Assembly (NCBI GenBank): GCA_035548055.1
Contig: DASZTL010000018.1
Location: 1-29,219 of the forward strand
DNA: 29,219 nt
Source: DASZTV01 sp035548055
Lineage (GTDB): Bacteria; Actinomycetota; Actinomycetes; JAFAQI01
Direction: 5' to 3'
Shown: positions 10,512 through 22,698 of the stretch, one piece after another
How positions within the stretch are numbered: position 1 is the first letter of the stretch
Layout: each line of letters starts with the position of its first letter
Translations under genes and position numbers: made by a program
The notes under the pieces: generated by a model
What the model was told of the DNA's origin: nothing
The model's input: the letters and a program-made list of their open reading frames with translations, nothing else
The model's database searches: none

Positions 10512-12180
10512 TTCGAGCTCGCCTCCTTCATGGTCGCGGTGGCGCGGAGCTCGGCGAGCTCGTGCATCAGGTCCGTGGTCGCCTCGTCTGCGGCGAGCTG
10601 CTCGATCGAGCGCGGAAGCCGCCGTCGCCAGTTGCCCGCCTCCGGGCCGGTGCCCGGCCGGTTGTCCGCGACGGTCTCGCCCTCGAGGTCGGCGAGGTCC
10701 GCGAACACGTACGCCGAGGGCCCGGCGGCGAGCGAGCCGAGGCAGACCCGAAGCGCCGCCGCCGGCTCGCGGATGCCGAGTGTCTCGACGAGATCCCGCT
10801 GGGCGGGGTCACGCCAGTAGGCGGCGAAGCGCGGCAGATCATGGCCCCCCACTGATGCCGCGGAGGGCAGCCGCGGCTGGGGCAGGGGCTGCTCCGCGGA
10901 CGCGGCGAAGCGCTGGACGAACGAGTGGAGGATCCCGTGCCGGTCCATCGCCCGGCGGATCTCCGGGGAGACGGTGCCGAGGTCTTCTCCGATGACCGTG
11001 GCGCCGGCCCGTCGCGCCTCGATGGCAACGATCGCGAGCAGCTCGTCGTGGGGGTAGCGGACGTAGGCACCGGCGCTGGCATCGAAGCCGGCGGGAATCC
11101 AGTACAGGCGCTGCAGCCCGAGGATGTGGTCGACGCGGATCGCTCGGGCGTAGCGGAGCGCAACCCGCAGGGCGTCGATGAAGTAGCGGTATCCGCTGGC
11201 GCGCAGCCGCTGCGGGTGCAGCGGGGGGAAGCCCCATGCCTGGCCGCCTTCTGCCAAGGCGTCAGGCGGTGCGCCGACCTGGGCGTCCGCGAACAGATCG
11301 GGGTTCGCCCAGGTGTCGAACCCCTCCGGATGCACGCCGACCGGTAGATCGAGATACAGACCCGCTCCGACGCGTTCGCCGTGGGCAGCCGACTCCGCGA
11401 GCTGCGTCGCCGCGGCGTACTGGACGAACCGGTGGTAGTGCGAAGCGTGCTCGTCACCCTTGGCGCGGAAGTCGGCGTAGGTGGTGAGCCCGGGGTGGCC
11501 CGAGACGAATCGCTCGAAGTCCTCCCGCCGCCGGCCATCGGCCGCCTGCATCGCCGTGGCACAGGCATCCAGCGCTCGGCGCTTCGCGGTGGAGACCGCT
11601 TCGTAATCGGTGGTGTGCGACTGCGTCACCTGCGGTTCGGGTCGCATCGACGCCGGCGCCTCACAGCCGGCGAGCTCGGCGGCGCCCGCGACGTCGACGT
11701 ACAGCTCGTTCCAGAACAGCCGGCTGACCGGCAGGTACGGGCTCGGGTCGATCGGCACCTCCGTCGCCATGGCGAACAGCGGCAGGGTGCCGATGAGCTG
11801 CGCCCGCCACGATGCGGCGAGGTCGGCGAAGGCGGCGAGGTCCCGGAAGCTGCCGATGCCCCAGTCGTCGTTGCCGCGGATCGCATACAGCGGCGCCACG
11901 ACGCCGAGCCCCCGGATCGGGGCGGGTCGCCGCGCCGGCGCCGTCCCGTCCGTCGTCGGGTCGGCGTGCTCGTAGCCATCGGCCGGCGGCTCCGACTCGG
12001 CGAGCCGCAACTGCTCATGGATGGTTGCCGCGTTCGGCACCGGATGGCCGAGTGCGGCCAGCACGCCGGCAAGGGTGTCCTCGGAAGCGCGCACCGACCT
12101 GCCGTCGTGGCCGGTGTAGCTGAGCTGGATGCCGCGCAGCCTCGCGAGTCGCCGCAGCTCACGCCTGGTCTCGGCGGCCG

Positions 12181-12184
<4 letters not shown>
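10508..12184 (-). CDS. malQ: 4-alpha-glucanotransferase MalQ (amylomaltase, GH77)
   Basis: MalQ disproportionates maltodextrins, moving glucan segments between chains. In this operon it probably lengthens short oligomers left by debranching and TreY/TreZ. The 558-aa protein has the actinobacterial N-terminal domain (residues ~5-46, RELRRLARLRGIQLSYTGHD), then the GH77 core with LYAIRGNDDWGIGSF (99-113). Active-site motifs are AIRVDHILGLQRLYWIPAG with nucleophile Asp352, VIGEDLGTVSPEIR with Glu400, and GGHDLPRFAAYW with His448-Asp449. The ATG at 12184 overlaps the upstream fusion gene's TGA (ATGA). Upstream in-frame residues belong to a shadow of that gene. Its last codons carry the ribosome binding site of glgB. 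Confidence 0.95.
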
Positions 12185-15500
<3,316 letters not shown>

Positions 15501-15504
<4 letters not shown>

Positions 15505-17480
15505 CGCGTCACCGCCTCGATCCGGAAGATGTGAGCCGGCGTGACGTCGGGGTCGAGCATCACGAAGCTGCGTGACCCGTTCCAGGTGTAGCGCGCGCCC
15601 GTGAGCAGGTCGTTGACGTCGTACGGCATCCCGTCGGTGACCTGCAGTGCAGCAAGGTCGAGATCGACCCATGCCGACTGCCGGTACCTGTCGTCGAGAT
15701 TGACGACTACGAGTACCGGTGCGTCCGTCAAGCCCTCTGCCATCCGGCCGGGCACCGACTTCGAGTAGGCGATGATCGCGTCGTTGTCGGCGTGATGGAA
15801 GCGCAGGCCACGGTCGTACTGAAGGGCCAGCTGCTCGCGCCTGATCGTGTTCAGCTGGGTCAGGAATGGCGCAAGACTGCTGCTGGCATCGAGATCGTAG
15901 TGACGCAGCTGGTATTTCTCCGCGTCGAGGTACTCCTCCGATCCTTCGTGGCGGGGTGCCCGTTCCGCCAGCTCGAAGGCCGGGCCGTAGATCCCATAGC
16001 TCGCGGCCAGCGTCCCGGCGAGCACGGCGCGCATCGCAAAGGTTCGGCGGTCGCCGTGCTGCAGCTGCTCAGAGAGGATGTCGGGCGTGTTCGGCCAGAA
16101 GTTCGGCCGGAAGTAGTCGCCGACGTCGGTCTGCGTCAGTTCGGTGAGGTACTCCTCGATCTCCCACTTCTCGGTACGCCACGTGAAGTAGGTATAGGAC
16201 TGCGTGAAGCCGACCTTTGCGAGCCGCTTCATCACTTTGGGCCTCGTGAACGCTTCGGCAAGGAAGATCACGTCGGGATGGGTCTCGTGGATTGCCGGGA
16301 TCAGCCACTCCCAGAACGGGAACGCCTTGGTGTGCGGGTTGTCGACCCGGAAGACGCCGACACCTTGCTGGATCCAGAACTCGACGACGTCGTGAAGTGC
16401 ATCCCAGAGCTCACGCCAGCCGGCGGAGTCGAAGTCGAGGGGATAGATGTCCTCGTACTTCTTCGGCGGGTTCTCGGCGTACCGGATCGTCCCGTCGGCG
16501 CGATGCTTGAACCAGTCGGGGTGCTCCCGGACCCACGGGTGGTCGGGTGAGCATTGGAACGCGAGGTCGAGCGCGATCTCGATGCCCGCGTCGTGAGCGG
16601 CTCCTACCAGCTTGTGGAACTCGGCAAGGGTGCCAAGGTCTGGGTGGATTGCGGTGTGCCCGCCTTCAGCGGCCCCGATCGCCCAAGGGCTGCCGACGTC
16701 ACCGTCCGTCGCGATCACGGCGCCGTTGCGGCCCTTTCGCTTGGTAGCGCCGATCGGATGGATCGGCGGCAGGTACAGCACGTCCGCACCGAGCTGCCGG
16801 ACGTAGTCGAGGCGGTCGATGACGTCGAGGAAGCTGCCGTGGCGCCCGGCCTCGGCGGCTGCGGACCGCGGGAACAGCTCGTACCAGGTGCTGAAGCGGG
16901 CGCGGACCCGGTCAGCCCAGACGCCGTACGTCGAGGAGGTCGCGGCCGGCGCTCCGGAGTACCGCACGACCAGCGCGCCGAGCTCCTCGAACTCGACGTC
17001 GGCCGGTCCGGGCACGTCGCCGGCGCGGATTCGGCCGGCCAGGGCGACAAGGAGCTGCTTGTGCTCCGCGCTGGCCCGCCCTGCCGCCTCTTCGGCGAGT
17101 CGCGCCCCGGCCTCCAGCTCGCCGCCGATCTCCTGGCCCGCGCCGGCACGGGCTCGCAGGTCGCGTAGCCAGGTGGCGAAGGCGTCGACCCGGGCGCGCA
17201 CCTGGAACTCGTGGCGACCGATGCGATCGGGCACGAAGCAGCCGCGCCAGCGGTCGTTCACCAACGGCGCCATCGACGCCTGCTGCCAGGCGCGCTCGCC
17301 CTCCGGCCGGTAGAGGACATCCACCCGGATCAGGTCGTGGCCGTCCACGAACGCGTCCGCGGATACCTCGGTGACGTCTCCGACGACCGTTTTCGCGTCG
17401 TGACGGCCGTCATCCACCCGTGGTCGCACATCTTCGACGACGGGTCGTGGCGGCGCCTGCTTGGCGGCGGGGGTTCTCAC
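15501..17480 (-). CDS. glgE: Alpha-1,4-glucan:maltose-1-phosphate maltosyltransferase GlgE (GH13_3)
   Basis: GlgE transfers maltose from maltose-1-phosphate to the non-reducing end of alpha-1,4-glucan and is the chain-elongating enzyme of this operon. The 659-aa protein has an N-terminal beta domain (RPVVEDVRPRVDDGR, residues 12-26), a helical insert (~100-155) and a catalytic barrel. Key residues are the nucleophile Asp380 in VGVFRVDNPHTKAFPFWEW, Glu409 in IFLAEAFTRP and Asp467 in PNFWPNTPDIL. Spacing between them agrees with characterised Streptomyces GlgE (29 residues between the first two). The loop YLPPIHPIGATKRKGRNG (236-253) is also family-typical. The GTG at 17480 leaves a short leader before the conserved N-terminus. 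It is the first operon gene and diverges from the AAA ATPase across 86 bp. Confidence 0.97.
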
Positions 17481-17566
17481 TGTTTGGCGACCTACCCCGC
17501 CGCTGCGGCTTCACGCACGCCCGCGCCCTGCCCGCGCGTGGCCTCGCCGGCGTCTAGGGTTTCGAT
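17481..17566. promoter_or_regulatory. Divergent intergenic region driving the glgE operon and the AAA ATPase
   Basis: These 86 bp are the only gap available for the promoter of the seven-gene minus-strand operon and that of the plus-strand ATPase. On the plus strand TAGGGT (17555-17560) is a good -10 element. On the minus strand only GTAGGTC just upstream of the glgE GTG is suggestive, and it lacks the final T. No operator palindrome is evident. Confidence 0.55.
17555..17560 (+). promoter_or_regulatory. -10 element, leaderless promoter of the AAA ATPase
   Basis: TAGGGT lies exactly 6 nt before the ATG at 17567, with no Shine-Dalgarno between. This is the spacing expected if transcription starts on the A of the start codon. 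Confidence 0.55.
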
Positions 17567-19825
17567 ATGACTACGCCGGGGGGCGTCGCCGGGACATCCC
17601 TGCAGCTGCGGGCGACCTCCAGCCACAGCGACCTCGACGCCCGCCGTGGGCTGGTGCGGATCGCGCCCACCGTGCTCCAGGCGCTCGGAGCGCGGCCGTA
17701 CTCGGTCGTGAAGCTGACCGGCGCGAGGGTCAGCGCCGCCTTGGTCGCGCAGAGCAACAAGGATCAGGACCAGGGCAGCATCCTGGTCGACGACCTCATC
17801 CTCGCGAACCTCGGCGTGGCCGAGGGGAGCGAGGTCACCGTCGAGGTGGTGCCATCCGTTGCCGCCGATCGGGTCGTGCTGGCGGGCGCGTCTCAGGTCA
17901 CCTCTGTGCTCGCGCCGCAGACGGCCCGACTGGCACTGCTGGGCAAGGTGATCTCGAACGGCGACTCGGTGTCGTTGTTGCAGCAGGATGTGGCGCTGCC
18001 GGAAGGGACCAGCCCGGACCTGCTCACCCAAGGGCGGCAGCAGCTCCAGGCACTGTTCGGCCGCACCTGGCAGGACCTGCTCCTCACCGTGGCGGCCTCA
18101 CCGCCGGTGCCTTCGGTCGTGACGATGTCCACGGTCGTGGCGTGGGCCGACCCGGCCGCCGCGGTGAGTGAGGGCGGGCCCGCGGTCACCACGGTGTTTC
18201 CGGCGAGCGCGGCACCGGCGGGTGCCCGCGCAGCCGTGTCGCCCGTGGTGAGCAGCGAGGACCTGCCTGGCTCGGAGTCGCAGGCGAAGGCGTTGCGAGA
18301 GCTGCTCGACGTCGGGCTCAACAACCCTGCGTTGCTCGAGCGGCTCGGCTCGGTCCCGCAACTCGGTGTGCTGCTGTCCGGACCGGCCGGCGGCGGCAAG
18401 ACGACCCTGGTCCGATCGGTTGCGACGGCGCTGAACCTCGCCGTGCGACTCGTGTGGTGCCCCCAGCTCGCGTCGATGACGCCGGACAGCGCGGCAGCTC
18501 AGATCGCCGCGTTGCGCAAGGCCGGTCTCGAGGCGGGTGGTACCCGCGAGATCATCGTCCTCGACGAGGTCGAGGCGATCGCACCGGCCGATGGCGATGC
18601 GCCGCTGGCCCCCACGTTGGTCGCGGCGGTCCGTGACCTGATCGCGGCCGGGCGAGCGGTCATCGCCATGTCGGCCGTGCCGGACACGGTCGATGCGGAT
18701 CTGGTTGCCCCCGGCCTGCTCTCCTCCCGGATCGCGCTGGGCCTGCCCGACCAGCCCACGCGGCGCACGATGATCGAGCGGCTGTCCCGGACGCTCGCGC
18801 TCGCCCCGGATGTGCCGCTGGATGACATCGCGGCGCGCACGCCAGGGTTCGTCGCGGCCGACCTCGTCACGCTGGTCCACGCCGCCGCGCAGCAAGCCGC
18901 CTGCCGGGAGCAGGCGACCCCAACCGGCGACCCGAAGGTGACCGCGGCCGACTTCACCGCGGCGCTCGCCACCGTGCACCCGTCGAGCATGGACGGCCAG
19001 CTCGTCGACCCGGGGCAGGTGAGCCTCGCCGATGTGGGCGGGTTGGCGGAGGTCAAGCAGGTGCTGACCGAGACGGTGATCTGGCCGATCGCCTACCCGG
19101 ACACCTTTGCCCGGCTGGGGGTGACGCCGACCCGGGGCATCCTGCTCTACGGCCCCCCTGGCTGCGGCAAGACCTACATCGTCAAGGCGCTCGCGCACGA
19201 TGGCCGCGCCAACGTGCTGTCGGTCAAGGGCGCCGAGCTGATGAGCAAGTGGGTGGGCGAGAGCGAGGCCGGCGTCCGGCAGCTGTTCGCGCGCGCTTCG
19301 GGTGCCGCGCCGAGTCTGATCTTCCTCGACGAGGTCGACGCGCTCGCTCCGACGAGAGGTGAGGGAGAGGACCAGGTCGGCGATCGGGTGGTTGCGGCCC
19401 TCCTGACCGAGATGGACGGCATCGACGCACTGAAGGGGGTTGTCGTCGTCGGTGCGACGAACCGGCCGGACATGATTGACCCCGCGCTGCTGCGACCGGG
19501 TCGTCTGGAGCGGTTGCTGTTCGTCCCGCCGCCGGACGAGGCGGCGCGGGGCGAGATCTTCCGCTCCGCCGCCGCACGTACGCCGGTCGATCATGCGGTC
19601 GATCTCGCCTCGCTCGCCAAGCGAACCGAGGGCTACTCCGGAGCCGACTGCGCCGCGGTCCTCCGGCAGGCCGCACTCGCGGCGATGCGACGGTCAATGG
19701 ACGCGCCCTGCGTGACAGCGGCCGACATCGACGCGGCGCTGTCGGTGGTCAGGCCGTCACTCGATGACGAGCAAGTCGAAGCGCTGCGCAACTTCGCGGC
19801 GCAGCGCGAAGCCACGACCACGTGA
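17567..19825 (+). CDS. Cdc48/VAT-like AAA ATPase with two ATPase domains
   Basis: The 752-aa protein resembles Cdc48/p97/VAT unfoldases of archaea and some actinobacteria. An N-terminal double-psi-barrel-like domain covers ~10-95 (DARRGLVRIAPTVLQALG, GSILVDDLILANLGV). D1 has Walker A GPAGGGKT (272-279) and Walker B IIVLDEVE (329-336). D2 has Walker A GPPGCGKT (529-536), pore loop MSKWVGESE (559-567), Walker B LIFLDEVD (584-591) and the region ATNRPDMIDPALLRPGRLE with arginine fingers near 643 and 646. D2 is preceded by the typical VSLADVGGLAEVKQ. D1 lacks the equivalent NRP/RPGR signature (MSAVPDTVDADLV...LLSSRI), so it probably binds ATP but may not hydrolyse it normally. It would thread and unfold proteins in the cytoplasm; substrate and link to the glycogen operon are unknown. 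Confidence 0.93.
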   Translation: MTTPGGVAGTSLQLRATSSHSDLDARRGLVRIAPTVLQALGARPYSVVKLTGARVSAALVAQSNKDQDQGSILVDDLILANLGVAEGSEVTVEVVPSVAADRVVLAGASQVTSVLAPQTARLALLGKVISNGDSVSLLQQDVALPEGTSPDLLTQGRQQLQALFGRTWQDLLLTVAASPPVPSVVTMSTVVAWADPAAAVSEGGPAVTTVFPASAAPAGARAAVSPVVSSEDLPGSESQAKALRELLDVGLNNPALLERLGSVPQLGVLLSGPAGGGKTTLVRSVATALNLAVRLVWCPQLASMTPDSAAAQIAALRKAGLEAGGTREIIVLDEVEAIAPADGDAPLAPTLVAAVRDLIAAGRAVIAMSAVPDTVDADLVAPGLLSSRIALGLPDQPTRRTMIERLSRTLALAPDVPLDDIAARTPGFVAADLVTLVHAAAQQAACREQATPTGDPKVTAADFTAALATVHPSSMDGQLVDPGQVSLADVGGLAEVKQVLTETVIWPIAYPDTFARLGVTPTRGILLYGPPGCGKTYIVKALAHDGRANVLSVKGAELMSKWVGESEAGVRQLFARASGAAPSLIFLDEVDALAPTRGEGEDQVGDRVVAALLTEMDGIDALKGVVVVGATNRPDMIDPALLRPGRLERLLFVPPPDEAARGEIFRSAAARTPVDHAVDLASLAKRTEGYSGADCAAVLRQAALAAMRRSMDAPCVTAADIDAALSVVRPSLDDEQVEALRNFAAQREATTT

Positions 19826-19841
19826 CGCGGCGGCGGCTGAC

Positions 19842-19847
19842 TATGGT
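19842..19847 (+). promoter_or_regulatory. -10 element, leaderless promoter of the DUF4097-like gene
   Basis: TATGGT lies 7 nt upstream of the GTG at 19855. This supports that GTG as the start, because translation from it gives a clean signal peptide, whereas the ATG at 19843 lies inside the hexamer. Confidence 0.5.
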
Positions 19848-19854
19848 GAATTCC

Positions 19855-20502
19855 GTGACAAAGCTTCGCGCCGTCGTCGTGGCCGGTGGTGTCGCGGGCG
19901 TGGTGGCGAGCGCGGCGCCTGCCAATGCGATCGGCCCGGTCCACCATCAGACGCAGCGGGCGGTCGTGGTCGGGAACGTGACTGCGCTGGTGATTCGCGG
20001 CGAGGTCGGCAACATCACCGTCGTGCCGGGACCGGTGACGCGAATCACCGCCCGCGAGCAGTACAACCTCGAGGCGCCACGGCTGGCCCACAGCCTCGAC
20101 GACGGCGTGTTGCGGGTGTCTGCGCCCTGCCCTCGGCCCACTGGGATCATCGAGCTCGGCCTCAACGACTGTGCGGTCGACCTGCTCATCACGGTCCATC
20201 GAGCGGTGACGGTCGACGCCAGTAACAGCGTCGGCGACATCCGGGCTCGCGGTCTGCGCGGGGCCGAGACCCTGCGTACCGATGTCGGCGACATCGTCAT
20301 TGACGACGTTCGTGCACCGCACCTCCGCGCGGTGTCCGACACCGGCGACATCTCGATGTCTGTCGCCGCAGGGACCTATGCGGTCGATGTCCACAGCGAC
20401 GTCGGTGACACCCGGGTTCGTGGCATCTCCGTGGCGTCGGACGCGCCGCGAACGCTGTCGGCGCGGACCGACACCGGAGACATCCGGATCACCGGTCGTT
20501 AG
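19855..20502 (+). CDS. Secreted DUF4097-like beta-repeat protein
   Basis: The 215-aa protein begins VTKLRAVVVAGGVAGVVASA and has a Sec-type signal peptide cleaved after APANA (about residue 25). The mature part is made of short beta turns repeating the pattern [S/T]DxGD[I/T]: SNSVGDIRARGL, RTDVGDIVIDDV, SDTGDISMSV, SDVGDTRVRGI and RTDTGDIRITGR. Such repeats are characteristic of DUF4097 and related putative-adhesin families, which form a right-handed beta structure. The single Cys pair (PCPRP, NDCAV) could form a disulfide outside the cell. No lipobox or anchor is visible. It starts 29 nt after the ATPase but has its own promoter-like hexamer, so it is not necessarily in the same transcript. 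The gene ends 18 nt from the convergent kinase gene. Biological role unknown. Confidence 0.8.
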   Translation: MTKLRAVVVAGGVAGVVASAAPANAIGPVHHQTQRAVVVGNVTALVIRGEVGNITVVPGPVTRITAREQYNLEAPRLAHSLDDGVLRVSAPCPRPTGIIELGLNDCAVDLLITVHRAVTVDASNSVGDIRARGLRGAETLRTDVGDIVIDDVRAPHLRAVSDTGDISMSVAAGTYAVDVHSDVGDTRVRGISVASDAPRTLSARTDTGDIRITGR

Positions 20503-20520
20503 TGCGACCCCGCAACCTGT

Positions 20521-22143
20521 TCAGGCGGGAACCGACCAGCTGATCCGCGTGCCGACACCGCGTGATCCGCCACCCACCACCATCTGCCCGCCGAGCTCCA
20601 GTGCCCGGGACTCGAGATTGGCCAGGCCGCTGCGCCGGCCGACAGCCGGGTCGATCCCGCGTCCGTCGTCGTCGACCACCACGGACAGGCTGCCGTCCTC
20701 GAGACCGACCGCGACGTCGACGGTAGCCGCGCCGGCGTGCCGGATCGCGTTCGACAGCGCCTCGCCGATCACGGCGAGCACGTGCGGTCGCGCTTCGTCG
20801 GCGACGAGCGTGCCGACCGGTCCGGCATACCGGACCCGCACCTTGACGGTGGAACCCGCCGTCCCCCGGTCGACCACCTGTTGGACCTGGTGGCGGAAAT
20901 CGTCAGCGATCACCGGGGTCTGAAGCTGGTAGATCGCCTGACGCAGCTCGCGGATGGTGCCGTCGAGGTCGTCGGCCACTGCGGCGAGACGCGCCCGAGC
21001 CGACTCGTCGGCGATCAGCGAGTCCGTGCTCTGCAGGGTCATCCCCGCGGCGAACAGTCGCTGGATCACCAAGTCGTGCAGGTCGCGTGCGATGCGCTCG
21101 CGATCCTCCAGGACCGCGATGCGCTCGCGATCCTGGTGAGTTGCGGCAAGCTGCAACGCCACTCCCGCCTGGCCGGCGAAGCCGACGACGTAGTCGAGAT
21201 TGAGCTCCGCGACGCCGGCCTCGTTGACGGGGTAGACGACGACGAGTGCGCCCAGTCCCTGTCCTTCTTCCCCGACCCCCAACGGCGCGATCACGCAACG
21301 GCCGCTGCGGGCCCGAAGCGTTGGGGGGAAGCCGGTAGCCGGGTGCCCCTGGTCGATGTTCTCGAGCACAACCGGCTCGCGGCTGACAGTCACCTGCTCG
21401 GCAAACGACGTACCGGCCTCGAGCTCGTTGCCGACGATGGCGGGGTCAGTCGCGGCCGACACGACCATCCCGCCATCAGGGTGAGGCAGGACCAGCGCGG
21501 CGAAGATCGCGCGCGCGGCCTGTCGAGCCTCGGCCACTGCCAGCTCGCCGAGGCGGTCCTCGCGGGCGCCCCCCAGAACGGCGCTGCGGATCTCGCTCGA
21601 CGCGACCAGCCACAGCCCGCGTCGCTCCTGAGTCTCGAAGAGCTGAGCGTTCTGGATTGCCGCGCCGGCGGCTGACGTCAGAGCGACAACCATCAGCTCG
21701 TCGGCTTCGGTGAACCCCTCGGTGCCCTCCTTGCTGGCGACGTGGAGGTGCCCGAACAACCGGTTGCGGGTCCGGAGCGGGACGGCGATTCCTTCCGCCG
21801 GCGCCGAGCCGGCTCTGATCCGGGCCTCATCATCGGCCGACAGGTTCCGGCCGATCACATCAGTGACTGTCGAGCCGTCCCCGGCGAGCACGGCGATCGC
21901 GCCCGTTCTGGCGTGGACGAGCTCGCAGGCAGACTCGATCGTGCGATCGACGATCGCGAGGAGACTGAGGTCCTCGGACAGCGACAGCACCGCGTTGAGC
22001 AGCGCGCGTAGCTGCACCTGAGTGTGGTGACCGTCGCGGCCCCGATTGATGAGCGTCTCGGTGGCCTGCCGCAGGAGGTAGCCGACCTTGCTGCTGGGCG
22101 CCGCGTCGCTTGCGTCGCCGCGCGTCGCCGGCTCCTCGGCCAC
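20521..22143 (-). CDS. DevS/DosS-like sensor histidine kinase (GAF-GAF-HisKA_3-HATPase)
   Basis: The 540-aa cytosolic kinase has no membrane segment. GAF-A spans ~45-168 (LRALLNAVLSLSEDLSL to AAIQNAQLFE) and GAF-B ~182-335. The dimerisation/phosphoacceptor segment is RIARDLHDLVIQRLFAAGM with His356, matching DevS-type kinases. The ATPase domain has EALSNAIRHAG (Asn465) and DDDGRGI (491-497). Compared with mycobacterial DevS from memory, GAF-A lacks about 40 residues between ARIRAG and IAVPLR, the stretch with the haem-binding His, so a DevS-type haem site looks absent. The signal helix carries a 9-residue duplication (DRERIAVLE/DRERIARDL). The GTG start has TAAGGT 6 nt upstream, implying a leaderless mRNA. 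The likely partner is the DosR-like regulator at 22711. A DosR-box-like palindrome about 46 bp before its start suggests autoregulation. Confidence 0.92.
   Translation of the reverse strand: MAEEPATRGDASDAAPSSKVGYLLRQATETLINRGRDGHHTQVQLRALLNAVLSLSEDLSLLAIVDRTIESACELVHARTGAIAVLAGDGSTVTDVIGRNLSADDEARIRAGSAPAEGIAVPLRTRNRLFGHLHVASKEGTEGFTEADELMVVALTSAAGAAIQNAQLFETQERRGLWLVASSEIRSAVLGGAREDRLGELAVAEARQAARAIFAALVLPHPDGGMVVSAATDPAIVGNELEAGTSFAEQVTVSREPVVLENIDQGHPATGFPPTLRARSGRCVIAPLGVGEEGQGLGALVVVYPVNEAGVAELNLDYVVGFAGQAGVALQLAATHQDRERIAVLEDRERIARDLHDLVIQRLFAAGMTLQSTDSLIADESARARLAAVADDLDGTIRELRQAIYQLQTPVIADDFRHQVQQVVDRGTAGSTVKVRVRYAGPVGTLVADEARPHVLAVIGEALSNAIRHAGAATVDVAVGLEDGSLSVVVDDDGRGIDPAVGRRSGLANLESRALELGGQMVVGGGSRGVGTRISWSVPA
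21089..21134 (-). repeat. Two 19-nt direct repeats inside the kinase gene
   Basis: The forward-strand sequence GCGATGCGCTCGCGATCCT occurs at 21089-21107 and again at 21116-21134. The 27-nt period encodes two consecutive 9-residue copies (DRERIAVLE, DRERIARDL) in the helix entering the phosphoacceptor domain. It looks like a recent tandem duplication. Confidence 0.8.
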
Positions 22144-22149
22144 ACAGTG

Positions 22150-22155
22150 ACCTTA
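22150..22155 (-). promoter_or_regulatory. -10 element, leaderless promoter of the histidine kinase
   Basis: Read on the minus strand the hexamer is TAAGGT, separated from the kinase GTG by exactly 6 nt. No Shine-Dalgarno is present. Confidence 0.55.
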
Positions 22156-22170
22156 GTGCCGAGCGTGAGA

Positions 22171-22195
22171 GAAGTCCCAATCCGGACTTTGGTCC
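22171..22195. promoter_or_regulatory. DosR-box-like operator between the kinase and PPOX genes
   Basis: GGACTTTGGTCC (22184-22195) is a near-perfect palindrome resembling the core of the mycobacterial DosR/DevR box GGGACTWWAGTCCC. A separate half-site, AAGTCCC (GGGACTT on the other strand), lies at 22172-22178. The palindrome is centred about 46 bp from the inferred kinase transcription start and about 66 bp from the PPOX start codon, so it could serve both directions. Assignment rests on pattern match plus the adjacent DosR-like regulator. Confidence 0.5.
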
Positions 22196-22255
22196 TACGC
22201 GGTCGGGCCCTCCGTACCTGTTGGCTTCGCGCCGCGTCGCGGAGGCTCTACATCG

Positions 22256-22690
22256 ATGAATGTTCTCCAGGCAGCGACGTGGGAGGTGCTCCCGCACCAA
22301 GAGTGCGTGGTCGGCCTCCAGTCGCAGCGAGTCGGCCGCATCGCGCTCAGCGCTGACGCGCTCCCAGTGCTGCTCCCGGTCTTCTACGTGTACGACGGGA
22401 CCGTCATCGTCTTCCGCACCCAGGCGGGGAGCGTGCTCGACCGCAACTGCCGCAACACGGTCGTCGCCTTCGAGGTGGACAGCCACGACGCCGGCCGGCG
22501 GGCCGGATGGAGTGTCATGGCGGTCGGCGTGGCGAACGTGGTCGCTTCTGGAGACGAGCGGCGTGAACGCGGGATCCAGCTCGATCGCCTCGGCGCTCCC
22601 GAGGGTGACGTCATCGTGAAGATCGATCCAGGCAGCCTCACCGGCCGGGCCATGGCCCCAGCACCGAGCCTGGTCATCACCGAAGGCTGA
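22256..22690 (+). CDS. Pyridoxamine 5'-phosphate oxidase (PPOX) family flavin/F420-barrel protein
   Basis: The 144-aa protein fits the split-beta-barrel flavin-binding family. Characteristic pieces are VVGLQSQRVGRIALS (18-32), LPVLLPVFYVYDGTVIVFRT (36-55), the phosphate-binding-like TQAGSVLDRN (55-64), TVVAFEVDSHDAGRRAGWSV (68-87) and MAVGVANVV (88-96). Family members bind FMN, F420 or haem and often act as reductases or in detoxification; the cofactor cannot be told here. The ATG has GGAGG (22241-22245) 10 nt upstream, unlike its leaderless neighbours. It is divergent from the kinase and precedes the DosR-like regulator by 20 nt. PPOX-like proteins occur in DosR regulons of mycobacteria, and the upstream DosR-box-like palindrome fits such control. 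Confidence 0.85.
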   Translation: MNVLQAATWEVLPHQECVVGLQSQRVGRIALSADALPVLLPVFYVYDGTVIVFRTQAGSVLDRNCRNTVVAFEVDSHDAGRRAGWSVMAVGVANVVASGDERRERGIQLDRLGAPEGDVIVKIDPGSLTGRAMAPAPSLVITEG

Positions 22691-22698
22691 CCACGTCC

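Noticed and set aside
18098..19594. 498-codon minus-strand frame opposite the AAA ATPase
   Set aside because: Arg/Gly/His-rich translation without motifs, fully overlapped by a clear ATPase gene.
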